Of a stretch of DNA of 64,000 bases, positions 1 through 7,731 are shown piece after piece. Location of the stretch: NCBI GenBank assembly GCA_031551145.1, contig JAVBNZ010000008.1, forward strand, positions 39,739 to 103,738. The letters run 5' to 3'. Within the stretch, counting starts at the first letter, position 1; each line of letters begins with the position of its first letter. A program made the translations under genes and the position numbers. The notes beneath the pieces are model-generated. The model was given only the letters and a program-made list of their open reading frames with translations, was not told the DNA's origin and ran no database searches. This DNA is from WRKB01 sp031551145. GTDB lineage: Bacteria > Desulfobacterota > Desulfovibrionia > Desulfovibrionales > Desulfovibrionaceae.

Positions 1-1302
1 GATTTCAGCGTGGAAGGGGAGCTTGTGCGCATCACACCCGGCCCGGTGGTGACCAGATTTGAGCTGCGGCCCGCGCCGGGCATCAAGGTCAGCCGCATTT
101 CCGCCTTGATCGACGATCTGGCGCTCAGCCTGAAGGCGCTTTCCGTACGCATCGAGGCCCCTATTCCCGGCTCGGACACCGTGGGCATAGAAATTCCCAA
201 CGATGTGCGGGAAACCGTGAATTTTCGCGAATTGCTCGCCTCGGAAGCGTTTAACGACAACCACCTGCTGCCCATGGCGCTCGGAAAGGACATTGCCGGC
301 CGATCCGTGGCGGCCGATCTGGCACGCATGCCGCATCTGCTCGTGGCCGGGGCGACCGGTGCGGGCAAAAGCGTGTGCCTCAATTCCATTTTGCTGAGCT
401 TTTTGTACAAGCTTCATCCCGACCAGCTTCGCCTGCTGCTCATCGATCCCAAGCGCATAGAGCTTGCCGTGTATGCGGATTTGCCGCATCTCGTGCATCC
501 CGTGGTCACGGAAACCGCACAGGCCAAGACCGCTCTGGACTGGGCCGTGCATGAAATGGACAGGCGCTATGAGTGCATGGCGCGCCTCGGCGCGCGCAAC
601 ATCGCGGGCTATAACCAGAAGCTGCAATCCTACGACGGCAGACTGCCGGCGGATATCCAGGACCTGGAATTCTTTCCCTATCTGGTCATCATCATCGACG
701 AACTGGCCGACCTCATGCTCACGGCCGCCAGAGAGGTGGAAACGAGCATAGTGCGCCTCGCCCAGTTGGCCAGAGCGGCCGGCATCCATATGATACTCGC
801 CACCCAGCGGCCCAGCGTGGATGTCGTCACCGGGCTCATCAAGGCCAACTTTCCCTGCCGTATCTCCTTCCAGGTGACTTCCAAGCACGATTCGCGCACC
901 ATTCTGGACGGCGTGGGCGCGGAATATCTCCTCGGCAAGGGCGACATGCTTTTCAAGTCCGGCGGCGGCAGAATACAGCGCCTGCACGGCCCCTTTGTCA
1001 GCGATGACGAAGTCACTGCCGTGACGGAGCACTGGCGGCGGCACATGCCGCCTTCCTACAAGGTGGACTTTGCCGAATGGGGCAATGAAAGCGCTGATGC
1101 CGGGCTAGCCGGCTCGGCAGGCGACGCCGCGGGCGATCCTCTCTATCCTGAAATGCAGCGTTTCGTGCAGGAGCAGGGCGGCAAGATTTCCATTTCCCTG
1201 CTGCAGCGGCGTTTCCGCATCGGCTTTAACCGCGCGGCCCGCATTATGGAGCAGTTGGAACGCGATGGCCTCATCAACGCCGACAACAAAAAGAAAAATT
1301 AA
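1..1302 (+). CDS. ftsK: DNA translocase FtsK, 3' part (gene begins upstream of the window)
   Basis: The reading frame is open from base 1, so the gene is truncated by the window edge; the GTG at 10 is internal. The visible part holds the FtsK motor and the C-terminal gamma domain. The Walker A P-loop (GATGAGKS) is encoded at 349-372 and Walker B (LVIIIDE) at about 682-702. The last ~50 residues form the winged-helix gamma domain that, in known FtsK proteins, reads polar KOPS sites and activates XerCD recombination at dif. A xerD-like recombinase lies in the same window (54964-55878). The N-terminal membrane segments are not visible. lolA follows 13 bases after the stop, the ftsK-lolA order seen in many proteobacteria. 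Identification is firm. Confidence 0.96.
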   Translation, partial: DFSVEGELVRITPGPVVTRFELRPAPGIKVSRISALIDDLALSLKALSVRIEAPIPGSDTVGIEIPNDVRETVNFRELLASEAFNDNHLLPMALGKDIAGRSVAADLARMPHLLVAGATGAGKSVCLNSILLSFLYKLHPDQLRLLLIDPKRIELAVYADLPHLVHPVVTETAQAKTALDWAVHEMDRRYECMARLGARNIAGYNQKLQSYDGRLPADIQDLEFFPYLVIIIDELADLMLTAAREVETSIVRLAQLARAAGIHMILATQRPSVDVVTGLIKANFPCRISFQVTSKHDSRTILDGVGAEYLLGKGDMLFKSGGGRIQRLHGPFVSDDEVTAVTEHWRRHMPPSYKVDFAEWGNESADAGLAGSAGDAAGDPLYPEMQRFVQEQGGKISISLLQRRFRIGFNRAARIMEQLERDGLINADNKKKN

Positions 1303-1315
1303 TCCGAGGTAATGT

Positions 1316-2017
1316 ATGACGCCGTTCGTGCGTTTTTTGTGTGCAGCCGTGTTTTTTCTCTTCGCAGCCCATCCGGCCGCTGCGGCGACGGCAATCAAGA
1401 CGCCCAAAGCCCAGGTGAGCGCGGCGGTGCGCGACATGCAGCGCGTTTACGCCGGCATGGATTCTTTTCAGGCCAATTTCGCCCAGAATCTTGTTCACCG
1501 GGAAAGCGGCAGCGTGGAAACGCGCAACGGCACGCTGTTATTCAAGAAACCGCTGCTTGTGCGCTGGGAAACGGCCAAGCCCCATGCGGAATTGTTGATC
1601 ATCAACAACCGGGAAATATGGAATTATCTGCCCGATGAGGAAATAGCCTACCGCTACGCGCCCGATCTGGCGCAGGATTCACGCACGCTTATCCGCGTGA
1701 TTACGGGGCAGGCGCGCCTGGATCAGGATTTTTACGTGGAAGAGGACGGCAAGGAAGACAATCTGCTGCGCCTGCGCCTCTATCCTCTGGAGCCGACCCA
1801 GCAGATGACCGAGGCTTCCATCTGGCTTGATCCCGCGACCAAACTCATCAAAAAAGCCGTCATTGTCGACTTTTTCGGCAACAGCAACGAAGTGAGCTTT
1901 GTGAGTATGCGTCCCAACATCAAGCTGGAGGAACGCGGCTTCGATTTTACGCCGCCCAAAGGCGTGAAGGTGGAGGATCGCAGGGAGAGTGGAGTGAAAG
2001 AACAAGTGTTTAAGTAG
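1316..2017 (+). CDS. lolA: Outer-membrane lipoprotein carrier protein LolA
   Basis: A 233-residue periplasmic chaperone that carries lipoproteins from the LolCDE complex to the outer membrane. Residues 1-24 are a clear Sec signal peptide (charged start, hydrophobic core, AAAA cleavage region). The mature part has the LolA pattern: an early SFQANFAQ segment, LLFKKPLLVRWE, and the IWLDPATKLIKKAVIVD strand pair typical of the half-barrel fold. The ATG at 1316 is chosen over an out-of-frame ATG at 1312; a CCGAGG ribosome-binding site sits at 1304-1309. It is probably co-transcribed with ftsK. Its 3' end overlaps the convergent rluB-like gene by 8 bases, with no terminator hairpin visible between them. 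Confidence 0.93.
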   Translation: MTPFVRFLCAAVFFLFAAHPAAAATAIKTPKAQVSAAVRDMQRVYAGMDSFQANFAQNLVHRESGSVETRNGTLLFKKPLLVRWETAKPHAELLIINNREIWNYLPDEEIAYRYAPDLAQDSRTLIRVITGQARLDQDFYVEEDGKEDNLLRLRLYPLEPTQQMTEASIWLDPATKLIKKAVIVDFFGNSNEVSFVSMRPNIKLEERGFDFTPPKGVKVEDRRESGVKEQVFK

Positions 2018-2852
2018 AAAGCCGGCTTGCTTCCCGCAGGGCCTCGATTTCTTCGGGTGTAAGTTCGCGCGCCGTTCCGGGCGCGAGATCGCCGAGTTCA
2101 ATCGGTCCCTGGCGCACCCTGGACAGGCGCAGCACGGTCAGGTTCAAATCCCGGCACATGCGGCGTATCTGCCTGTTCACGCCCTGAATAAGCGTCATCT
2201 CGACCAGCGTTCCCCGGCGGGGAAAATGGGCGGGGATGTCGCGGGAGGGCAGGGTGCGCACCGTCACGGGAGCAAGCTCTTCGCCCTCTGCCAGACGCAT
2301 GCCGGACCGCATGGCATTCAGAGCTTCCTTCGGAAGCGCTTCGCGCAGCAGCACATGGTAGACCTTGGGAACGTGCCCGCTCGGGTGCAGGATCGTGCGC
2401 GCCAGGTCGCCGTCGTTGGTCAGCAGCACCAGACCTTCCGAAAAATAATCCAGCCGGCCGACAGGGTAGAGGCGGAGATTTTTCCAGGTTTTCGGCAGGA
2501 TATCCAACACGGTGGGGCGGCCTTGGGGATCGTGCGCGGTGCTCACCACTTGCACCGGCTTGTGCATCATCAGCCAGACGCGACGGCCAGGCGCGGGCAA
2601 CGGAGTGCCGTGCACGGCTATTTTGTCGGCCCCCGGACCGCGCACGGTCACGCGCAGGCCGGGCTCCCGCATTACCTGACCGTTGACGCTGACCGCACCC
2701 CCGGCGATCAGTTCGTCCGCCTTGCGCCGGGAGCACAAACCGGCATCCGCGAGCGCCTTGTTGAGACGCACGAGCTCATCGTCCGGCATCGGCTGCCCGT
2801 CGCGCTGCCTGTTTTTCTCAGGCCGATTTTCTCCGGAGTGTCTTCCCGGCAT
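2010..2852 (-). CDS. rluB: rRNA large-subunit pseudouridine synthase, RluB/RsuA family
   Basis: A 280-residue pseudouridine synthase of the RsuA/RluB/RluE/RluF family. An N-terminal S4 RNA-binding domain (LNKALADAGLCSRRKADELI) is followed by the catalytic domain with the motif GRLDYFSEGLVLLTND, whose Asp is the catalytic nucleophile, and the C-terminal GVNRQIRRMC signature. The start at 2852 is preferred because GGAG lies 6 bases upstream; a GTG at 2879 extends the frame but falls at the predicted transcription start, and an ATG at 2789 has no ribosome-binding site. RluB is the most likely member, modifying 23S rRNA, but RsuA-type specificity cannot be excluded from sequence alone. It is a single-gene unit convergent with lolA. 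Confidence 0.88.
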   Translation of the reverse strand: MPGRHSGENRPEKNRQRDGQPMPDDELVRLNKALADAGLCSRRKADELIAGGAVSVNGQVMREPGLRVTVRGPGADKIAVHGTPLPAPGRRVWLMMHKPVQVVSTAHDPQGRPTVLDILPKTWKNLRLYPVGRLDYFSEGLVLLTNDGDLARTILHPSGHVPKVYHVLLREALPKEALNAMRSGMRLAEGEELAPVTVRTLPSRDIPAHFPRRGTLVEMTLIQGVNRQIRRMCRDLNLTVLRLSRVRQGPIELGDLAPGTARELTPEEIEALREASRLST

Positions 2853-2884
2853 GTTTGCTCCGTCAGATTTGAATCCCACAGGAG

Positions 2885-2914
2885 AGTATATAGCTCAGGC
2901 GCGAGAGAAAACAA
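2885..2914 (-). promoter_or_regulatory. Predicted sigma-70 promoter of the rluB-like gene
   Basis: On the minus strand a TTGTTT -35 box (2909-2914) and a TATACT -10 box (2885-2890) are separated by 18 bases. The predicted transcript starts near 2879, leaving a leader of about 27 bases before the ATG at 2852. Confidence 0.5.
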
Positions 2915-3008
2915 AGCTCATGCTAAAGTTAACATAATTCACATTATGGGACATAAAGAAACAGCAAAAAGGCCGCTGCCGCCGGTTGCACGGCGCATTG
3001 AGCAAGAC

Positions 3009-3037
3009 TTGCCTTGCCTGTCCGCACAACGTATATT
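3009..3037 (+). promoter_or_regulatory. Predicted sigma-70 promoter of the rdgC-to-recN operon
   Basis: TTGCCT (3009-3014) and TATATT (3032-3037) are spaced by exactly 17 bases, followed by a leader of about 50 bases to the ATG at 3097. This is the only good promoter seen ahead of the six-gene operon. Confidence 0.5.
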
Positions 3038-3096
3038 TTGCCGTTGCGCGTGATTCCCGTGTCTGAACAAACGCGCCCCAACCCCAAGGAGTTCGC

Positions 3097-3711
3097 ATGG
3101 GCTTTGCCGGCGCGTCCTGCGCCTTTACCCGCTATCGCGTCATGGAACAGGTTCCGGCGGAACTGTGGCCCCAGATTACGGACAGGCTGCGGCGCTTCGT
3201 TTTTCAGGATATCGACGCCATTCCCGAAGAGCGATCCTTCGGCTGGACCTCCTTCGAAGACATGCTGGACATTGAATGGACGTCCGCCCCGCCGGAAAAG
3301 GGCGCGTATCTGGTTTTTTCCCTGCGCCTGGAAACGCGGCGCATCCCCCCGGCGGTGATCAAGAAGCATCTGGCCCTGGCTCTGCGTGAGGAACAACGCC
3401 GCATGCAGGAACAGGGCAAGCAGTTCATCAGCCGCGAACGCAAAAAAGAACTCAAAGAACAGGTGCGCCTGCGCATGATGAAGCACTTTTTGCCCGTGCC
3501 GGCGGTGTTCGAGGTCATCTGGGCCACGGATACGGGCATCGTGCTTTTTGCCTCCACGCAGCGCAAGATGCTGGACATGTTTGAAGACCTGTTCACCCGC
3601 ACTTTCGAACTCGCGCTGGAACAGCTTACCCCTTACGGCCTGGCGGCCCGGCTTCTTTCCGAAAAAGAACTGGATCGCCTTGATGAACTGGAACCGACCT
3701 CTTTCGCCTGA
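3097..3711 (+). CDS. rdgC: RdgC-like protein, N-terminal portion of the family
   Basis: A 204-residue protein resembling the first two thirds of recombination-associated protein RdgC, a ring-forming DNA-binding protein that in E. coli limits RecA activity. The recognisable stretch is IPPAVIKKHLALALREEQ, then a basic segment (SRERKKELKEQVRLRMMKHF) and a strand-rich end (VIWATDTGIVLFASTQRKM), in the same order as in E. coli RdgC. The family is usually about 300 residues, so this gene is short. An AAGGAG site at 3087-3092 supports the start. The missing C-terminal third appears to be supplied by the next gene, 18 bases downstream. First gene of an operon ending with recN. Confidence 0.8.
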   Translation: MGFAGASCAFTRYRVMEQVPAELWPQITDRLRRFVFQDIDAIPEERSFGWTSFEDMLDIEWTSAPPEKGAYLVFSLRLETRRIPPAVIKKHLALALREEQRRMQEQGKQFISRERKKELKEQVRLRMMKHFLPVPAVFEVIWATDTGIVLFASTQRKMLDMFEDLFTRTFELALEQLTPYGLAARLLSEKELDRLDELEPTSFA

Positions 3712-3729
3712 CCTATCCGGAGGTACTTC

Positions 3730-4254
3730 ATGTCTGCATCTTCTTTCGCGCAAAGCACCGACATGCTGCTGGGTCAGGAATTCCTCACCTGGCTCTGGTA
3801 CAGAAGCGAGGCCAGGCCGGACGCCTTTGCCGACAATTCCGGCAACGCCTTTGAAGTGTATATGGAGCACAGGGTGGTTGTGCAGGGCGGCGAGGGCGAC
3901 AAGTTGGAGACCGCTTCTGTTTCCGGAACCCTTTCTCCCCTGCGTGAAGCGCGCTTCGGCCTAGCCACGGGAAAAAAGGTGACGCGTGCCACCGTGCGCC
4001 TGGAACAGGACGGAATGGGCAGCCGGCTCTCCCTCAAGGCCGAAGACTTTGCCGTGGGCCTCAAAGGCCCCAAACTGGAGCGCGCGGAACCGGACGACGA
4101 CCCGGATGCCCTGCTGCTGGAACGTCTGTTTCTCATCGACAACTGCATGGCCCTGTTTGACTCACTGTACGCCTCCTTCCTGCGCCTGCGCCTTTCGCCG
4201 CAATGGAAGGACGAGGCGCAGGACGTGCGCCGCTGGCTTGAGCAGCCCGAATGA
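3730..4254 (+). CDS. Conserved protein resembling the RdgC C-terminal region
   Basis: A 174-residue soluble protein with a good GGAGG ribosome-binding site at 3719-3723. Near the N-terminus it has GQEFLTWLWYRSE, and later GKKVTRATVRLEQ followed by a Leu-rich helix ending in FDSLYASFLRL. In E. coli RdgC, as remembered, the C-terminal part has a similar succession (LTEWV, GKVVTKLAL, then a final helix), so this looks like the second half of RdgC made as a separate polypeptide. The similarity is weak and by eye, so the assignment is an inference. It lies directly behind the RdgC N-terminal gene and its stop overlaps the start of the following permease gene (ATGA at 4251-4254). Confidence 0.55.
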   Translation: MSASSFAQSTDMLLGQEFLTWLWYRSEARPDAFADNSGNAFEVYMEHRVVVQGGEGDKLETASVSGTLSPLREARFGLATGKKVTRATVRLEQDGMGSRLSLKAEDFAVGLKGPKLERAEPDDDPDALLLERLFLIDNCMALFDSLYASFLRLRLSPQWKDEAQDVRRWLEQPE

Positions 4255-5267
4255 ACGCGCCCTCCTCCCCCGCCGCGAATCTTTTTGCACGCGTGTGCAA
4301 AAAAATCGTCTGGATGCTTTTCGTGCTCTGGGGGATTACGATCATCAGCTTCACGGTCATCCATCTCGCGCCGGGCTCGCCCACGGACATGGAAACCACG
4401 CTCAACCCCCTGGTGGGCGAGGCCACGCGCAAACAGCTTGAGGCGCTCTACGGCCTCGACAAACCTCTGCACGAGCAGTATTTCGACTGGCTCGGCCGCA
4501 TGCTGCGCCTGGATTTCGGCAATTCCATGTCCACGGACGCGCGGCCCGTGCTGGACAAAATTCTGGAACGCCTGCCCCTGACCGTGGGCATGAATCTGGC
4601 CTCCCTTCTGCTTACCCTGTTCATCGCCGTGCCCATGGGCGTGATCTCGGCCTGGAAACGCAATTCCTTTTTCGACCGCGCCGTCACCCTGCTCGTGTTC
4701 ATAGGTTTTGCCATGCCCTCGTTCTGGCTGGCCCTGCTGCTCATGATGCACCTGGGCATAGACCGCCAATGGCTGCCGCTTTCCGGCATTGCGTCCATGG
4801 ATTATAAGCAGCTTTCCTTTCCGGATAAAATTCTCGATCTGGCCCGGCACCTGCTTATGCCGCTCATCGTCTACACGGCCGGCAGCATTGCGGGCATGTC
4901 GCGCTTCATGCGTTCTTCCATGCTGGAAGTCCTGCGCCAGGATTATATTCTTACGGCCCTGGCCAAGGGACTGCCCACGCGCGTTGTGATCTTCCGCCAC
5001 GCCATGCGCAACGCCCTGCTCCCGCTTATCACCCTGCTCGGCCTTTCCGTGCCCGGACTCATCGGCGGCAGCGTGATCATCGAATCCATCTTTGCCCTGC
5101 CGGGTCTGGGACAGCTGTTCTATGCGGCGGTCATGGCCCGCGACTATACACTGATCATGGGCAATCTCGTGCTTGGGGCGACGCTTACCCTGCTGGGCAA
5201 TCTGCTGGCGGATTTCTGCTACGGCCTGGCCGATCCGCGCATACGCGCCGGAAGGGGGGCGTTGTGA
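4251..5267 (+). CDS. dppB: ABC transporter permease, DppB/OppB family
   Basis: A 338-residue inner-membrane permease of a dipeptide/oligopeptide/nickel-type ABC importer. It has the family's N-terminal signature (KIVWMLFVLWGITIISFTVI, then LAPGSP), about six membrane segments, and a coupling loop of the EAA type (DYILTALAKGLPTRVVIFRHA). The C-terminal PGLIGGSVIIESIFALPGLG is highly typical. The start overlaps the preceding stop by four bases. The partner permease follows with a GTGA overlap, but no substrate-binding protein or ATPase genes are nearby, so the substrate cannot be assigned from context. Confidence 0.92.
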   Translation: MNAPSSPAANLFARVCKKIVWMLFVLWGITIISFTVIHLAPGSPTDMETTLNPLVGEATRKQLEALYGLDKPLHEQYFDWLGRMLRLDFGNSMSTDARPVLDKILERLPLTVGMNLASLLLTLFIAVPMGVISAWKRNSFFDRAVTLLVFIGFAMPSFWLALLLMMHLGIDRQWLPLSGIASMDYKQLSFPDKILDLARHLLMPLIVYTAGSIAGMSRFMRSSMLEVLRQDYILTALAKGLPTRVVIFRHAMRNALLPLITLLGLSVPGLIGGSVIIESIFALPGLGQLFYAAVMARDYTLIMGNLVLGATLTLLGNLLADFCYGLADPRIRAGRGAL

Positions 5268-6103
5268 CGCTTTTCTCCTCCGTAAGCATATTCTTCAAGC
5301 AACGCTTTATGTTTTTCCTGGGACTGGGCATCGTGCTTATCATGTCGCTGGCCGCGATTTGCGCGCCTTTGCTCGCCCCTTACGATCCGACCGCCCTGCA
5401 TCTCGACAATATTCTCGCCGCCCCCGGCGCGGCCTTTCCTCTGGGCACGGACGCTCTGGGACGCGACGTGCTTTCCCGTCTGCTCTACGGGGCCAGGGTG
5501 TCGCTGTGGGTGGGCTTTGTGGCTGTGGGCATCTCGCTGCTCATCGGCGTCAGCCTGGGGCTGGTGGCCGGATTTTTCGGCGGCTTGACGGATGAAATCG
5601 TCATGCGCGCCGTGGATGTTATGCTCTGCTTCCCCTCATTTTTTCTTATTCTCGCGGTAATCGCGTTTCTGGAACCCAGCCTGGGAAACATCATGGCCGT
5701 TATCGGCCTCACTTCCTGGATGGGCGTGGCCCGCCTGGTGCGGGCCGAGGCCATGAGCCTGCGCCGACGGGAATTCGTGGACGCCGCCCGTTTGGCAGGC
5801 GCGCGCGCGCCGCGCATTCTGCTGCGTCATATTCTGCCCAATTCACTCGCACCGGTGCTGGTGTCGGCCACGTTGGGCGTTGCCGGAGCCATATTGACGG
5901 AATCGGCCTTGAGCTTCCTCGGCCTGGGGGTACAGCCCCCGAATCCGAGCTGGGGCAACATGCTTATGGAAGGCAAAGACGTGCTGGAAATCGCTCCCTG
6001 GATGTCGATCTATCCGGGCCTGACCATTTTGGTCACGGTGCTCGGCTACAACCTGTTGGGGGAAAGCCTGCGGGACATCCTCGACCCGCGCCTCAAACAA
6101 TGA
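5264..6103 (+). CDS. dppC: ABC transporter permease, DppC/OppC family
   Basis: A 279-residue second permease of the same importer, starting at a GTG that overlaps the dppB stop. It carries the DppC hallmarks: an N-terminal membrane segment, PLGTDALGRDVLSRLLYGAR, and the coupling loop REFVDAARLAGARAPRILLRH, then ESALSFLGLGVQPPNPSWG near the C-terminus. With DppB it would form the membrane pore. The binding protein and the two ATPases must be encoded elsewhere or be shared with another system. The next gene starts within its stop codon (ATGA). Confidence 0.92.
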   Translation: MTLFSSVSIFFKQRFMFFLGLGIVLIMSLAAICAPLLAPYDPTALHLDNILAAPGAAFPLGTDALGRDVLSRLLYGARVSLWVGFVAVGISLLIGVSLGLVAGFFGGLTDEIVMRAVDVMLCFPSFFLILAVIAFLEPSLGNIMAVIGLTSWMGVARLVRAEAMSLRRREFVDAARLAGARAPRILLRHILPNSLAPVLVSATLGVAGAILTESALSFLGLGVQPPNPSWGNMLMEGKDVLEIAPWMSIYPGLTILVTVLGYNLLGESLRDILDPRLKQ

Positions 6104-7731
6104 ACATCGTCTGTATTTCCGGCGAACTCGCCGGACCTTTGCGGGCAGCCGGGCACAACATTCCGGATCTGCGCCCGGCTTCGGGCGCGCATAGCCTTGC
6201 TTCCCTGCTGCCGGGCAAAAATTTCAAGCCGGAACTGGTTTTTCAGGATGAAAGCCTTGGTCCGCGCCTGCTTTTGACCGATTTGCCGGATTTTGACTGC
6301 CCGAAAATTTTCCGCAGTCTGGACAGCCATCTCAATCTCTTCTGGCATCGTCATTACGGCCGTTTGTTCGATACGGTGCTCACTCCCCATGTCTCCCTGC
6401 ACGAACGAGAAGCCCCGGCCTGGAAACTGCCGTATGTCGGACGGCTTGCCATAAGCGGCGCTGCGCGGCCCTTTCGTTCCCATGCCGATCGTATGCATGC
6501 CCTGAGTTTTGTGGGCAGGCTTTCCGGAGATCGTCACGCCCGTCGTAATCTGCTGCGCCTGCTTGCTCCTTTCGGCCTCAACCCGCGCGACGGCCTGACA
6601 AAACAGGCCATGCTCGAACTGTATGACGACACCCGCATCCTGCCCAACGAATCCCTGTGCAATGAAGTGAATTTTCGCCTGATGGAAGGCGCGTCCTGCG
6701 GTTGTTGTCTGCTCACGCCCGATGTCGGCGCGGATCAAGATGCCCTGTTGGAACCCGGCAGGGAGTGTTTTGTGTACCACGACGGCGCGGAATTGCTGGA
6801 ATTACTGCAGTATGCGCTCAGCAATCCGGTAGAGACGGAACACATCGGCCGCGCCGCCTGGATGCGGGTGCAGGCGGAGCACCTGCCGCAACACAGGATG
6901 AGGGTGTTGTTGAAAGCGGCGCGTGACTCCGGCCGCGCGGCCACGGGGGAGGAAGCGCGCGCCCACTTGGTCCTGAGCATGGCCCGGCTTGTCAGGGCCG
7001 GCCTCTTCCACGAAGACCCGGGCGCAACGGACGCCCGCCTGCGCGCCCTGCCTCTCCGCCCCGACCTTCTGGCCGCCAGGGTGCAGGCTGCATCGGAACA
7101 CAACAACACCGCCCTGCTTTCCGATGTGCTCCGAGAAACTCTGGTTTCCGGCTTCGGCGCGGGAGATGCCGGTTTGGACGGCATTTGCTCCTTTGCCGCC
7201 CTCACGCTTCAGGATTGGGCTCTTGCCAAGCGCTTCCTCTATCGCTACCATCAGGCCCGCGCCACGGAACAGGCGCGCGTTGCGCGTTCGCCTCACGATC
7301 TCTGCCTGATCTGGGCACGGGAATATTTGCGTCTGGGCAGAGAAGCCCAACCCGGCCTGCCCTTCACAAGCGGCACCTGTCCGGAGAGCGCGCTGGAGGC
7401 GCTTCTTTTTGCCGAGCGTTTCGCCGAAGGGGAAGACAACAGAGAACGCCTGCAACTGCTTGCGGGTCTGGAAAGCGTGAAGCGCGTCTATCCCGCCCTG
7501 CGCATCAAAGCTTTGAGTGCCCTGTGCGCGGAGCGGCCGGAAGACCGGCACAGCGCCCTACATCTGGCTTTGGCTCGTTTTCACAACTTTGAGCCGGCCG
7601 AAGGAGAACGCGCCTTGATCAATGCCTGGAACCGCGCCTGCATCGCCCGGCAGGATCAGGATTTTCTTGCCGCGTTGCGCCGTTCTCCGGCGGTGCTGCG
7701 CACTTTCGCAACCTTGACGCGCCATGCTTGA
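6100..7731 (+). CDS. CgeB-like glycosyltransferase family protein
   Basis: A 543-residue cytoplasmic protein. The first ~270 residues look like a GT-B glycosyltransferase of the CgeB/DUF3880 type: a Rossmann-like start (MNIVCISGELAGPLR), DFDCPKIFRSLDSHLNLFWH, and the C-terminal nucleotide-sugar motif NEVNFRLMEGASCGCCLLTPD. The last ~250 residues are helical and Ala/Leu/Arg-rich, possibly TPR-like, with no clear family. The acceptor is unknown; relatives act on surface polysaccharides or flagellar glycans. It sits in the operon between the permeases and recN, overlapping recN by 8 bases. Translational coupling is likely. Confidence 0.7.
   Translation: MNIVCISGELAGPLRAAGHNIPDLRPASGAHSLASLLPGKNFKPELVFQDESLGPRLLLTDLPDFDCPKIFRSLDSHLNLFWHRHYGRLFDTVLTPHVSLHEREAPAWKLPYVGRLAISGAARPFRSHADRMHALSFVGRLSGDRHARRNLLRLLAPFGLNPRDGLTKQAMLELYDDTRILPNESLCNEVNFRLMEGASCGCCLLTPDVGADQDALLEPGRECFVYHDGAELLELLQYALSNPVETEHIGRAAWMRVQAEHLPQHRMRVLLKAARDSGRAATGEEARAHLVLSMARLVRAGLFHEDPGATDARLRALPLRPDLLAARVQAASEHNNTALLSDVLRETLVSGFGAGDAGLDGICSFAALTLQDWALAKRFLYRYHQARATEQARVARSPHDLCLIWAREYLRLGREAQPGLPFTSGTCPESALEALLFAERFAEGEDNRERLQLLAGLESVKRVYPALRIKALSALCAERPEDRHSALHLALARFHNFEPAEGERALINAWNRACIARQDQDFLAALRRSPAVLRTFATLTRHA

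Noticed and set aside
3774..5000. A 408-codon minus-strand frame across the RdgC C-half and dppB
   Set aside because: His/Arg-rich shadow of conserved genes on the other strand, without a ribosome-binding site or family match.
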